Assembly: GCF_000220505.1 (NCBI RefSeq)
Contig: NZ_AFPJ01000042.1
Coordinates: 1 to 64,000 of the forward strand
Source: Microbulbifer agarilyticus S89
GTDB taxonomy: Bacteria > Pseudomonadota > Gammaproteobacteria > Pseudomonadales > Cellvibrionaceae
Reading direction: 5' to 3'
Length of the DNA: 64,000 nucleotides
Made by a program: the position numbers and the translations under genes. Position 1 is the stretch's first letter. Every line of letters begins with the position of its first letter. Below, piece by piece: positions 8,294-16,797 of this stretch. The notes beneath the pieces are model-generated. The model searched no databases. It was not told where the DNA came from and saw only the letters and a list, made by a program, of their open reading frames with translations.

Positions 8294-10663
8294 TTAGAAA
8301 TCGTAGGAGACGTTCAGGCCAATAGTGCGTGGCGCCGTGTAGATTTTACGCTCACCCACGTAATGCTCTGCTTGGTAGGAAACCTCAGCGCGTTCATTCG
8401 TCAGGTTTCGAGCCCAGACTCCTGCAGTCCAGTCGTCACCCGAAAGTGCCAGGTTGGCACTGTACAGAGTGTACGAATCGTAGCGAGGGGGTTCTTCATC
8501 AGGTGAATCCGCGCGATTACTTTGAATCTCACTCGTATAAGCACCACGCACATTTGCAGACATGGTTAGACCGTTACTTAGATCGTAGAAAAAGTCCGCA
8601 CCCAGATTGTGACGCCACTCTGGTGCACCACCGAGAAGGCCACCCTCGGACCAAGTCCGGCAGCTAGACCCATCTGTGTAGAGACAAACCTCTTTCGTTT
8701 CTGCCCATTTCGCTTCGGTAGTCGCAGTTGCGTACTTCAGATTAATGTTGTCAGTAACCTTCAGGCGGCTGCTGAAATCAAAGCCGCGCGACTCAGCCGC
8801 GGGACCGTTGGCAGTACCATTCAGAGGGAACAGGTTGATGCTCTGAGAGTAATAGGTCTGAGTGTTATCCCATGCAATCTGATATACGTTTGTTTCAACA
8901 TAAAGCACGTCATCGAAGAAACTGCCTTTCAATCCGAGCTCAAAGTTATCAACAGAGTCAGGCGCGTAGTTCTGGGTACTTTCCGCAACCTGCTGATCTC
9001 CCAGGTTTTTGAAACCGTTCACGCCACCACGACGGAAGCCCTGGGATGCAGTTGCATAGACCAGCAGATCATCCGTCAGGTCGTAAGAAGTATTGAGCTT
9101 GAAGAACTTTTCGCCAGACTCAGATGTGTCAGTGGCACCTTTGGTGTCAACAGCGCCGAATGCATAATCTGTAATCTGGGGATCCGCTTCGTCGGAGAAG
9201 TTAAATACTCGCGCTCCCAGAGTCACATCCCAACGATCAGTCACTGCATAGGTGAGCTCGCCGAACAAAGCCAGCTCACTGTAATCAGAGTTGATGTCCT
9301 CGGAATAGCCAGCGTCCACACTACCGCCAACCGCGGAGCGATCGATTCCGCCCACAGAATCCAATGTCGGGAAAATTTCTGAGAAAGTCAGGGCGCGCTC
9401 TTGTTGGGTGTAATAAATACCACCAATCCAGCTCAATGCGCTATCACCTTCAGACACAAAGCGGGTTTCGTGACTCAAGCCAGAATAGGTGTTGTCAAAC
9501 ACCATGTACGGGGTTTCATCCGTATTATCCGGAGTCAGGGCACTCCAACCCCAGTCACCGTAATACAGGTAGCCAATACCGTAGTTGGCTTGACCCTCAC
9601 GCGTGTCCTTAAAGTAAGAGGTACTGGACTTCATCGAGAAGGAGTCGAAGCCCCACTCAAGATCCATTGAGTCTAATTTGAAAGAGCGGTCAGAAAACTC
9701 ACGGTAACGCCCCACAACAACATCCTGACCATACTGGAGCACGTCGCCATCCTGAGTGGGATCGATGGTGCTACCACCTGAGCCGTTGGCAAGCTGACTT
9801 TGCTGTGCATGCGTAAATGTGAGCTTCGCATCCGGGTTGATTTGCCAAGCTAATGCCACCTTGCCCGTGGTTACGTACTGATAATCATCGTTTTCATAGC
9901 GGGTCTGGCTCGTGCCGTCGACATTAGTCCAGGGGGTCTCGGTACGGAAAGACGGAGAGATCACTCGATCGGTGTATCCAGCCTCGTCCAAGTACGCAAG
10001 AGACGCTCGAATAGCCACATTCTCACTCAGTGGCTGGTTAATCACCACGTCGGTGTCGGTACTCAAGCCGCCGCCCTTGGTCTGATACATTCCGGTGTTG
10101 AAGCGCACAGTCGACTCGTCAAAATCTGGCTGATTGGTAATGTAGCGAACAGTACCCCCCAAACTACCAGAACCGTACAGAGTCCCTTGAGGGCCCAACA
10201 GGGTTTCTACACGCGCTATATCCTTAATACGGTAGCCGATATGCGGCAATGGGGTCTCGTCCAGGTAATAAGCCAGTGTAGAGCGCACAAAGAATTCAAG
10301 GTTATTCTGATTTACCGGTGAAACGTTGAGGCCTCGCACCGTAACGGAATCAGCGAAGCGCGCAGAATTACCAGGGGCGCTGATAGTCACAGAGTCACTG
10401 ATCAAGTCTTTCAGGTCAGTGATCGCGCGTTTACGCATTTCCGCCTCTCCAATCGCGGAAATATTCAACGGAATATCTTCGACAGATGCCTCACGTCGGG
10501 TAGCGGTAACAACTACCGTCTCTAGCGCCTGGACTTCCTGGCTTCCTTCTTTCGCCAGTTCCTTCTGGTCTGCTGTACTTTCCTGAGCAAAAGTTACAGG
10601 AGCCAGACTCAGAGCAAACATTGGCACAATGTATGCCAGCGGTTTTTTATTGAATGGGAACAT
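8294..10663 (-). CDS. TonB-dependent outer-membrane receptor
   Basis: 789-residue outer-membrane active transporter. Signal peptide of about 26 residues ending VTFAQ; TonB-box-like ETVVVTA near residue 50; plug domain through about residue 190 (RGLNVSP, LGPQGTLYGSGSLGGTVRYIT); then a 22-strand barrel ending with aromatic YDF, as usual for BamA-assembled barrels. The ATG at 10663 has AAGGAT at suitable spacing. No SusD partner, as expected outside Bacteroidota. The ligand is unknown; the nearby NagZ-like lipoprotein and D-amino-acid operon suggest a peptidoglycan fragment or amino sugar. It has its own terminator and a 609-bp divergent region facing a LysR gene, so LysR control is plausible. 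Confidence 0.92.
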   Translation of the reverse strand: MFPFNKKPLAYIVPMFALSLAPVTFAQESTADQKELAKEGSQEVQALETVVVTATRREASVEDIPLNISAIGEAEMRKRAITDLKDLISDSVTISAPGNSARFADSVTVRGLNVSPVNQNNLEFFVRSTLAYYLDETPLPHIGYRIKDIARVETLLGPQGTLYGSGSLGGTVRYITNQPDFDESTVRFNTGMYQTKGGGLSTDTDVVINQPLSENVAIRASLAYLDEAGYTDRVISPSFRTETPWTNVDGTSQTRYENDDYQYVTTGKVALAWQINPDAKLTFTHAQQSQLANGSGGSTIDPTQDGDVLQYGQDVVVGRYREFSDRSFKLDSMDLEWGFDSFSMKSSTSYFKDTREGQANYGIGYLYYGDWGWSALTPDNTDETPYMVFDNTYSGLSHETRFVSEGDSALSWIGGIYYTQQERALTFSEIFPTLDSVGGIDRSAVGGSVDAGYSEDINSDYSELALFGELTYAVTDRWDVTLGARVFNFSDEADPQITDYAFGAVDTKGATDTSESGEKFFKLNTSYDLTDDLLVYATASQGFRRGGVNGFKNLGDQQVAESTQNYAPDSVDNFELGLKGSFFDDVLYVETNVYQIAWDNTQTYYSQSINLFPLNGTANGPAAESRGFDFSSRLKVTDNINLKYATATTEAKWAETKEVCLYTDGSSCRTWSEGGLLGGAPEWRHNLGADFFYDLSNGLTMSANVRGAYTSEIQSNRADSPDEEPPRYDSYTLYSANLALSGDDWTAGVWARNLTNERAEVSYQAEHYVGERKIYTAPRTIGLNVSYDF

Positions 10664-11272
10664 ACCCTAGATCCTTATTATTTGACTAAGACTCTCTTCT
10701 CGGGCGCGCGAACTCATCGACCCTGCAATCAGGATCTCTCTCGAAGCTAAAAATTGGAAAATATCAACCATCGGCAACGGCGATAGATAAGCGGAAAGAT
10801 AATATTACTGGTCGAGGAAACTCCTTTTCGCCAAAAGCGCACCAAGTGAGCGCGCAAACTGTCGAAAATTCAGTCGCCAGCACCATGCCGATGCAAAACC
10901 TGAGACATTTATCAGCCGCCAGATCAGGTGGAAATTACAGAAAATCCCTTAGAGCATGAGTCAAATGGCCGGTTGTGGGGCATACTGAGTTTTGATTCCA
11001 AACTGGGAATGCATGCCGCCAACGCACCAAGTCGGTTAATATCGGCCACAAGTGTGGTTAAAATAAGACCACGCTTTACAAAACCTATGCCGTCGCTTTA
11101 CAGAACAATGAACTCTGATACAGTGATTTCCATAGGCCAAGCCGATACAAGCTATTCGCCGGGCCAACGAGATCTCGCATGATGGCCAGCTCGATGGAGC
11201 TAAGCATCGAACAGATGCAATATTGACCATACCCAATAAAAACTTTGGCAATTGTCGCGTTACAGGGGATTT
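10664..11272. other. 609-bp divergent intergenic region
   Basis: Separates the TonB receptor gene (leftward) from the LysR gene (rightward). The short open frames in it lack ribosome-binding sites and family resemblance, and I call no gene. Both promoters must lie here, but I could not pick a convincing promoter or operator. A region this long between two divergent genes could hide a small RNA or a decayed gene. Confidence 0.5.
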
Positions 11273-12190
11273 ATGGAATCGCGCTTCTTTATCGCACCAG
11301 AGCAGCTAGAGGCCTTTGAGGCAGCTGCACGCAGTGGATCCTTTTCCGCGGCCGCACGGTCTCTGGGAAAGGCGCAATCAACGGTTTCAGGACTGATAAG
11401 CAACCTTGAGATTGACACGGGCTTGACGCTCTTCGACCGCTCTGGTCGCGAACCCAAACTCACCGCCCAGGGGCGCTCCCTGTTACATGATGTTCGCTCC
11501 CTACTCAATTCCTATTCCCGCTTTGAAGCAAAGAGCCGCAGCCTCAATGCAGGGCTAGAAGAGTCACTTACTATTGCCGTCGACGAGTCCGCCATTGATT
11601 TGAGCGCTCTGGCGCAGGGACTGGAAAGATTCTATGCCGAGTTCGGCACCGTGACCATTAGCTTGCGACATGCTTCCGGGGACACCGCCGCGTCCTTAGT
11701 TCGAGAAGGTAAAGCGGATATCGGTATTGTTTTGAGCCAGGGGGACTACCCGGAAGACTTTGATTTTCGAGGGGTCGGCAATTGTTCGTTTATGCTTGTT
11801 GCAGGGGCTAACCACCCACTTACGAGACTGGATAAAGTGAGTATCCAGGATCTACACAACCACCTGCATCTGCGTATTAGTGCAAGCAGTGATCCGGCGT
11901 CCCTGCCGGAAAATGACCTCAGCGATCGAGTCTGGTACCTCGAAAGCTATTCACTGTTCATGACGATGCTGACAGAAGGGCTCGGCTGGGCATTTACCCC
12001 GCTGCATATTGCACGCCCACACATTGAAAGCGGTGCAATTGCCGTATTGGATACGGACTTCCAGCTAACTCCCTACCCATACTGCACCGACCTTATTTGG
12101 TCACGCCGTAAAACCCTGGGCCCTGCCGGACAGCGGTTAATCGATGAAGTATCCAATATCCTGTCCGCAAAAACTGCCGAGCCCGCCTAG
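11273..12190 (+). CDS. LysR family transcriptional regulator
   Basis: About 305 residues: an N-terminal winged helix-turn-helix (LEAFEAAARSGSFSAAARSLGKAQSTVSGLISNLE, roughly residues 11-45) and a periplasmic-binding-like effector domain from about residue 90 (LTIAVDESAI, EGKADIGIV). I choose the ATG at 11273, four bases after AGGGG; a TTG at 11252 would add seven residues. Divergent from the TonB receptor gene and convergent with the aminotransferase gene. LysR proteins usually regulate the divergent neighbour, so the receptor is the first candidate target, and the aminotransferase the second. The effector is unknown. Confidence 0.92.
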   Translation: MESRFFIAPEQLEAFEAAARSGSFSAAARSLGKAQSTVSGLISNLEIDTGLTLFDRSGREPKLTAQGRSLLHDVRSLLNSYSRFEAKSRSLNAGLEESLTIAVDESAIDLSALAQGLERFYAEFGTVTISLRHASGDTAASLVREGKADIGIVLSQGDYPEDFDFRGVGNCSFMLVAGANHPLTRLDKVSIQDLHNHLHLRISASSDPASLPENDLSDRVWYLESYSLFMTMLTEGLGWAFTPLHIARPHIESGAIAVLDTDFQLTPYPYCTDLIWSRRKTLGPAGQRLIDEVSNILSAKTAEPA

Positions 12191-12214
12191 ACGACGGGCA
12201 GGTAAACGCAGGCC

Positions 12215-13624
12215 TTAGGCAGTCAGCTTGCGGGGGGCAGCAACAAGCCCCTCTTTTTGCAAATCGTGATAGGTGTGCTCAATTGCCGCACCTAGCCTCT
12301 CCACTACAAAGTCCACGTCGTTATGGCTCATGGTTAGTGGTGGCGACATCACATTCAAGTGCACGATAGGACGCACAATCAACCCATTCTGCTCAGCGCG
12401 GTCCGAGATCCACTTGCCAATATTCAGCTCATCCGGCAGCAACTGCTTGGTTGTTTTGTCCGCGACATTCTCCACGCACATCATGAAGCGCTTGCCACGA
12501 ACGTCGCCGACAAGCGGGAGATCGCACAATGTCTGCAATCGCTTCTCGAAATACGCACCAACCTCAACCACACGTGCCAGCAGATTTTCCCGCTCGATAA
12601 TCTCAATATTTTTGAGTGCCGCCGCACAGGCCACCGGATGCCCCGAATAGGTGTACCCGCTGGCGAAGTAGCGATCTGCATCACCGGTTGCGATCACATC
12701 ATAAATTCGATCGGAGAACAGAGTGGCGCCCAGCGGCTGGTATCCCGAAGTCAGGCCCTTGGCACAGGTAATGATATCCGGCTGTACACCGAATAGATCT
12801 TCAGAGGCAAACCAGTGGCCGACGCGGCCAAATGCAGTAACCACTTCATCGGCAACAAAGAGAATGTCATTCTCCTGGCACAGTTCCCAGATTCGGCGGT
12901 TATAACCCTCGGGCGGTACAATCACACCCCCGGATCCTAAAATCGGCTCCGCAAAAAAAGCGGCGATTTTATCAGCACCCAACTCCACGATTTTCTGCTT
13001 AAACTCGTCAACGAGGAAGTCACAAAATTGCTGCTCATCCATGCCCGCGGGTGCACGGTAGGGGTTCGGACAACTCAGGTGGTGAATGGTGTCCTGGATA
13101 TAATCGAACTCAGCAATCTTGTCGCCCGACTTACCAGTAATAGACATGGCCGCATAAGTACTGCCATGGTAGCCGCCCTTGCGCGCCAGAATGTGCTTCT
13201 TGGCCGGCTTGCCACGACAATTTTGATAGAAATGCACCAAACGGAACGCCGTATCAATCGCAGTCGACCCACCGCAGCTGTAAAAAACCCGATTCACATC
13301 GCCCGGCGCCAACTCGGCAAGCTTTTTCGCAAGCTGAGCCGCTGGCACATTCGACATATCCACAAAAGGATTGCCATAGGCCATTTCTCGCACTTGCTCG
13401 GCAATGACTTCCGCCATCTCTTCTCGGCCCAAACCAATGTTTGTGCACCACAGCCCACCTACTGCGTCAAAGTAGCTTTTGCCCTGTTCATCCCACAGGC
13501 GTGCACCTTTTGCCCGGCTAAGCATCAATGATCCCTCCTCTTTAAAGGAATCAAAATGGGTCCATGGATGCATCCAGTGGCGTTTATCCGCCTGCCAGTT
13601 CTCGCTACTCATAACCTTGCTCAT
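12215..13624 (-). CDS. class III (omega) aminotransferase, PLP-dependent
   Basis: About 469 residues of the class III aminotransferase family, related to putrescine/diamine- and beta-alanine:pyruvate aminotransferases. The PLP lysine is K289 in CAKGLTSGYQPLGA; the pyridine-nitrogen aspartate is D259 in VADEVVTAFGR. The phosphate-binding motif is CGGSTAIDTA, where most relatives have GSEANDTA, so the usual Glu is Thr. Of three nearby ATG codons (13630 is not ATG-led; 13624 and 13612 are), 13624 gives the fullest family N-terminus. It likely removes an amino group from an omega-amino acid or diamine. Its place beside LysR suggests an amine or amino-acid substrate, but none can be named. Confidence 0.88.
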   Translation of the reverse strand: MSKVMSSENWQADKRHWMHPWTHFDSFKEEGSLMLSRAKGARLWDEQGKSYFDAVGGLWCTNIGLGREEMAEVIAEQVREMAYGNPFVDMSNVPAAQLAKKLAELAPGDVNRVFYSCGGSTAIDTAFRLVHFYQNCRGKPAKKHILARKGGYHGSTYAAMSITGKSGDKIAEFDYIQDTIHHLSCPNPYRAPAGMDEQQFCDFLVDEFKQKIVELGADKIAAFFAEPILGSGGVIVPPEGYNRRIWELCQENDILFVADEVVTAFGRVGHWFASEDLFGVQPDIITCAKGLTSGYQPLGATLFSDRIYDVIATGDADRYFASGYTYSGHPVACAAALKNIEIIERENLLARVVEVGAYFEKRLQTLCDLPLVGDVRGKRFMMCVENVADKTTKQLLPDELNIGKWISDRAEQNGLIVRPIVHLNVMSPPLTMSHNDVDFVVERLGAAIEHTYHDLQKEGLVAAPRKLTA

Positions 13625-13743
13625 TCTCAACGTTGTTGGAGTCCCCCCAACGGGACGGACAATGAGCTTAGTGTAAGCCGCTTATTGATCAGTGACAGTT
13701 TGTAGCTATCGACAGCGCCGATATGTCGAGTGCGCACTCGACT

Positions 13744-14490
13744 CTATAGCGTCGGTAGCTGCCATTGCGAGCGCAGGGCCATGTACTGCGCTTTTGGCAG
13801 TGCTACATACACCGGGAGCTGATCGGATTTTAGCCACTCTAGAATCGAATCCATTTGCGGCTCCGCCATTGCAGTGCAACCGGCAGTGGGGCTACCCGGC
13901 GCTTTCCACAGATGCATAAAGATGCAACTACCGGCCTTGGGTACATTAGCGGGATTGTGGGCGACAAAGATCCCTTTTTTGTACTGCTGATCCCCATAAT
14001 GAATATCCCGGCGCATTCCTTCAGAGGAGCCCTTCACCTTATCAGCGCCTACCACAGCGGCGTCCACAGTCTGGTTGTACAAGGCAGACTCAGGCATATC
14101 GATACAATAATGGGAAGCGCTCATAGGTTGGTAGCCGAGCCCGGTGCGCAACGACTCCGGGTAGCCGAAAGCATCACCCAAACGAAAAATGCCCGCTGGC
14201 GCTTTTCCATCGCCCTCGCGCTTTTGAGGGTCACCTTCGCGAACAACAGAGTTGGGATGCAGTCCAATTCCCCACGCCAGCCCTGTGCGACCAAGGTTAA
14301 CCGGAACTGGTTCCAGTACCGATTCCCAGCCCTCCGCTCCACGCTTAAATGCATACAGCTCGCCGGTGGTCGCACCCCAGTCATCCGTCAGGGTAATCAG
14401 TAATTGCTGACTATTCAGTGGTACCTGGGCGGCGGCGCTCAAGGTGCACAAAACCGCAAGTAAAAATAACGAACATTGTTTTCCCAACAT
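13744..14490 (-). CDS. L,D-transpeptidase (YkuD-type) with signal peptide
   Basis: 248 residues. A signal peptide (LFLLAVLCTLSAAAQ) directs it to the periplasm. The catalytic motif is FMHLWKAPGSPTAGCTAM, giving H193 and nucleophile C205, the spacing of the YkuD/ErfK fold. These enzymes make 3-3 peptidoglycan crosslinks, attach lipoproteins, or cleave such bonds. This subgroup lacks the usual SHGCIR sequence and resembles the YafK/DpaA branch, which in E. coli can act as a hydrolase. It follows the AGE-family gene by 21 bp and looks like the last gene of the mannose/ManNAc operon, an unexpected partner for sugar catabolism. Confidence 0.85.
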   Translation of the reverse strand: MLGKQCSLFLLAVLCTLSAAAQVPLNSQQLLITLTDDWGATTGELYAFKRGAEGWESVLEPVPVNLGRTGLAWGIGLHPNSVVREGDPQKREGDGKAPAGIFRLGDAFGYPESLRTGLGYQPMSASHYCIDMPESALYNQTVDAAVVGADKVKGSSEGMRRDIHYGDQQYKKGIFVAHNPANVPKAGSCIFMHLWKAPGSPTAGCTAMAEPQMDSILEWLKSDQLPVYVALPKAQYMALRSQWQLPTL

Positions 14491-14511
14491 AATATTTTCC
14501 TACGCGCGCGG

Positions 14512-15714
14512 TCAGCGCATCTTATTAACTAGGCGCAATACCTCCCAGCATGCACCCAACGTGTGATAGTCACACTTGCCGCCAGCGATGCTTTTTTGGT
14601 CAGAGTACTTCCGGTTGTGACGGTCAAGTAATCGATACCAAGCACCGAATTCATGGTCGACAAAATGCGCCCAGCTATATTCCCAAATTTTGTCATACCA
14701 CTGCCAGTATTGCGTCTCACCGGTCGCCTCAGCAAGTAGCGCCGCCGCGGCAAATGACTCCGCCTGTACCCAGAAATATTTATCATCATCACAAATACTG
14801 CCATCTGGTGCGTGACCATAGAGAATACCGCCATACTCCCGATCCCAGCAGATCTCCAGAGCGCGATCAAACAAATTGGCTGCTCGCTCAATCATCCATG
14901 GCTCGGGCCGTTCGCGGTGTAAAAGCAACAAGAGCTTGGCCCATTCTGTCTGATGGCCCGGCTGAAAGCCCCAGGGGCGGTACAGGTTTTTGGGGTCTTC
15001 ACGGTTATAGTCCCAGTCAATGCTGAGGTCTTTGGTGAAGTGCTCCCAGATCAGGCCATCTGCTTTGTCAGCAAGGGCAACTGCCACTGATTTGGCCAGG
15101 GTATATGCTCTGTCGAGAAACACAGGATCTTGCGTCGCGGAGAAGGCAGCTAAAAGCGCCTCACAACAATGCATATTTGCATTTTGGCCACGATAGGGAG
15201 ATACAACGTGCCAGTCTGGTGAGGCTTCATCCGCATAGAGCCCCGCCTCTGGCTGCCAAAAATGCTCGTTAAGTAGCTCCCAGGTGGTATAAAGCTGTGA
15301 ACGCATGTCGCCGACGCCGGTTTCGATACTTGTCGCATACGCGAGAATCACAAACGCCAGGCCGTAACAGTGGTTGGTCTGGTCCACTGGCCGGTTGTCC
15401 TGTAACACCCAATTATATCCGCGCCTCTCTGGATCCCAGTGATAACGTTGCAGATACTCCAGTCCAGCTTCCGCCAATGCCTTGTACTCTGAGCGCTTGG
15501 ATTCATCCAAAGTGCTCTTATATGCCCGGCCATAGTTGAAAATCATCCGCGTGGTACTCACGAGATGCTTTTTGCCAATATCGAATACGCTACCATCATC
15601 GAGATAATTCTGGTTGAGACCGCCAAACGCATGATCACGCACATTCGGCCGGTAGAATTCGAGAATACTCTCGACATGTGCTTGCAAAAAATTTGGGGAG
15701 CGGAAATTAGTCAT
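14512..15714 (-). CDS. AGE family epimerase/isomerase (mannose isomerase or N-acylglucosamine 2-epimerase)
   Basis: 400 residues of the (alpha/alpha)6-barrel AGE family. Characteristic segments are KHLVSTTRMIFNYGRAY near residue 50, RGQNANMHCCEALLAA near residue 180 and GFQPGHQTEWAKLLL near residue 250; the conserved histidines of the barrel are in the last two segments. Members interconvert ManNAc/GlcNAc, mannose/fructose or mannose/glucose. The gene lies 37 bp after a PfkB fructokinase-like gene in an operon with an alpha-mannosidase, so mannose to fructose is the best guess, with ManNAc to GlcNAc as the alternative because NanE is nearby. ATG at 15714 with AGGG upstream. No signal peptide. 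Confidence 0.87.
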   Translation of the reverse strand: MTNFRSPNFLQAHVESILEFYRPNVRDHAFGGLNQNYLDDGSVFDIGKKHLVSTTRMIFNYGRAYKSTLDESKRSEYKALAEAGLEYLQRYHWDPERRGYNWVLQDNRPVDQTNHCYGLAFVILAYATSIETGVGDMRSQLYTTWELLNEHFWQPEAGLYADEASPDWHVVSPYRGQNANMHCCEALLAAFSATQDPVFLDRAYTLAKSVAVALADKADGLIWEHFTKDLSIDWDYNREDPKNLYRPWGFQPGHQTEWAKLLLLLHRERPEPWMIERAANLFDRALEICWDREYGGILYGHAPDGSICDDDKYFWVQAESFAAAALLAEATGETQYWQWYDKIWEYSWAHFVDHEFGAWYRLLDRHNRKYSDQKSIAGGKCDYHTLGACWEVLRLVNKMR

Positions 15715-15751
15715 GATGAACCCTGCATATTTATTATTTTTGGAAAAAATT

Positions 15752-16747
15752 TCAGTAGCTGGCAGTCATGCCGAATCCAAACGTCTGCAAGCTTTCGAGT
15801 GTAGGTAGCGCGACGAAGGCACCTTTACGGGAAACCGCGTGGGCACCGCACGCACAGGCAAACTCCAGTGCGCGCATAAATTCTTTGGACCCTAACCACT
15901 CCGAAAGCCTATCTGGAGAAACTGTCTGCATGGAAAGCTGGTAGAGGAAGCCACCAATAAAGCCATCGCCACCCGCGGTGGTATCAACCGCTTCTACGCA
16001 AGGAGGTTGCACGCTACCGCTGTGACTGCGAGTCATCCACCGTACTGGCAGACCGCCATTGGTGATCAATAACAGTTGCGCCCCCTGCTGAAGTTGCTGA
16101 GAGATAAAGCCCTCAACGTCCGCGGCACCCTCATCGGCGAGAAATTCCAACTCCTCGAGGCTGAACTTAACGATATCTGCCTGTGAAACCAGGGAATTCA
16201 CTGTTTGGCGATCCGCAATTCCTGCAGGCCACAGATCATGCCGCAAATTCACATCAAGACTTACTAACCAGCCGGCAGCACGCGCCCGATCCACAACAGC
16301 CTTTGTGGTATGTTCGATCGCCTTTTCAGTAAGGCTATTCGAGCAGATATGTAAAATCCCTGTGCCAGTAAATAACTCTGGAGAAAGATGCTCCTCACGA
16401 AATAACAGATCTGCCGCAGGTGGCCTATAGAACTCGAAACTTCGCTCCCCATTACTGTCCAGGGTGACGAAAGCCAAGGCTGTTTTTGCCTCATCGGTAA
16501 ACTTTACATGGTCCGTATTGACGCCTTCTGCAGCTAATGCGCTATTCAGGAAGTGGCCAAACATGTCCTCTCCTAGCATCCCCGAAAAATAAGCATTACC
16601 TCCAAGCTTGGCAACGGCGACCGCAGCATTTGCCGGGGCACCACCAGCGAACTTGGTAAACTGCTCCGGTTCACTGATGCTAGCGGCGCCAGAAATACGG
16701 TTGGATAGCATGTCAACCAGCGCTTCACCAAAACAGACGACCCTCAC
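15752..16747 (-). CDS. PfkB family carbohydrate kinase (fructokinase-like)
   Basis: About 331 residues of the ribokinase/PfkB family. N-terminal VCFGEALVDML, substrate-binding FAGGAPANAAVAVAKLGG and the C-terminal ATP/catalytic signature DTTAGGDGFIGGFLYQ with the catalytic Asp in GGD are all seen. The GTG at 16747 follows a strong GGAGAGGAGAG; an ATG 21 bases upstream is the longer alternative. The sequence is typical of fructokinases. Adjacent AGE-family isomerase and GH38 mannosidase suggest mannose to fructose to fructose-6-phosphate. Other hexoses cannot be excluded. Confidence 0.87.
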   Translation of the reverse strand: MRVVCFGEALVDMLSNRISGAASISEPEQFTKFAGGAPANAAVAVAKLGGNAYFSGMLGEDMFGHFLNSALAAEGVNTDHVKFTDEAKTALAFVTLDSNGERSFEFYRPPAADLLFREEHLSPELFTGTGILHICSNSLTEKAIEHTTKAVVDRARAAGWLVSLDVNLRHDLWPAGIADRQTVNSLVSQADIVKFSLEELEFLADEGAADVEGFISQQLQQGAQLLLITNGGLPVRWMTRSHSGSVQPPCVEAVDTTAGGDGFIGGFLYQLSMQTVSPDRLSEWLGSKEFMRALEFACACGAHAVSRKGAFVALPTLESLQTFGFGMTASY

Positions 16748-16797
16748 AATCTCTCTCCTCTCCAGCATCCCTCAAGATACGTTGTAGTTATAGCGAC

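Noticed and set aside
10770-10784. ATCG-7-CGAT inverted repeat with T-N11-A spacing, a possible LysR box
   Set aside because: Only 4-bp arms; several such matches are expected by chance in 609 bp and no second site or promoter supports it.
10928-11182. 84-codon open frame in the LysR/TonB intergenic region
   Set aside because: No ribosome-binding site, no family resemblance and no coding-like composition.
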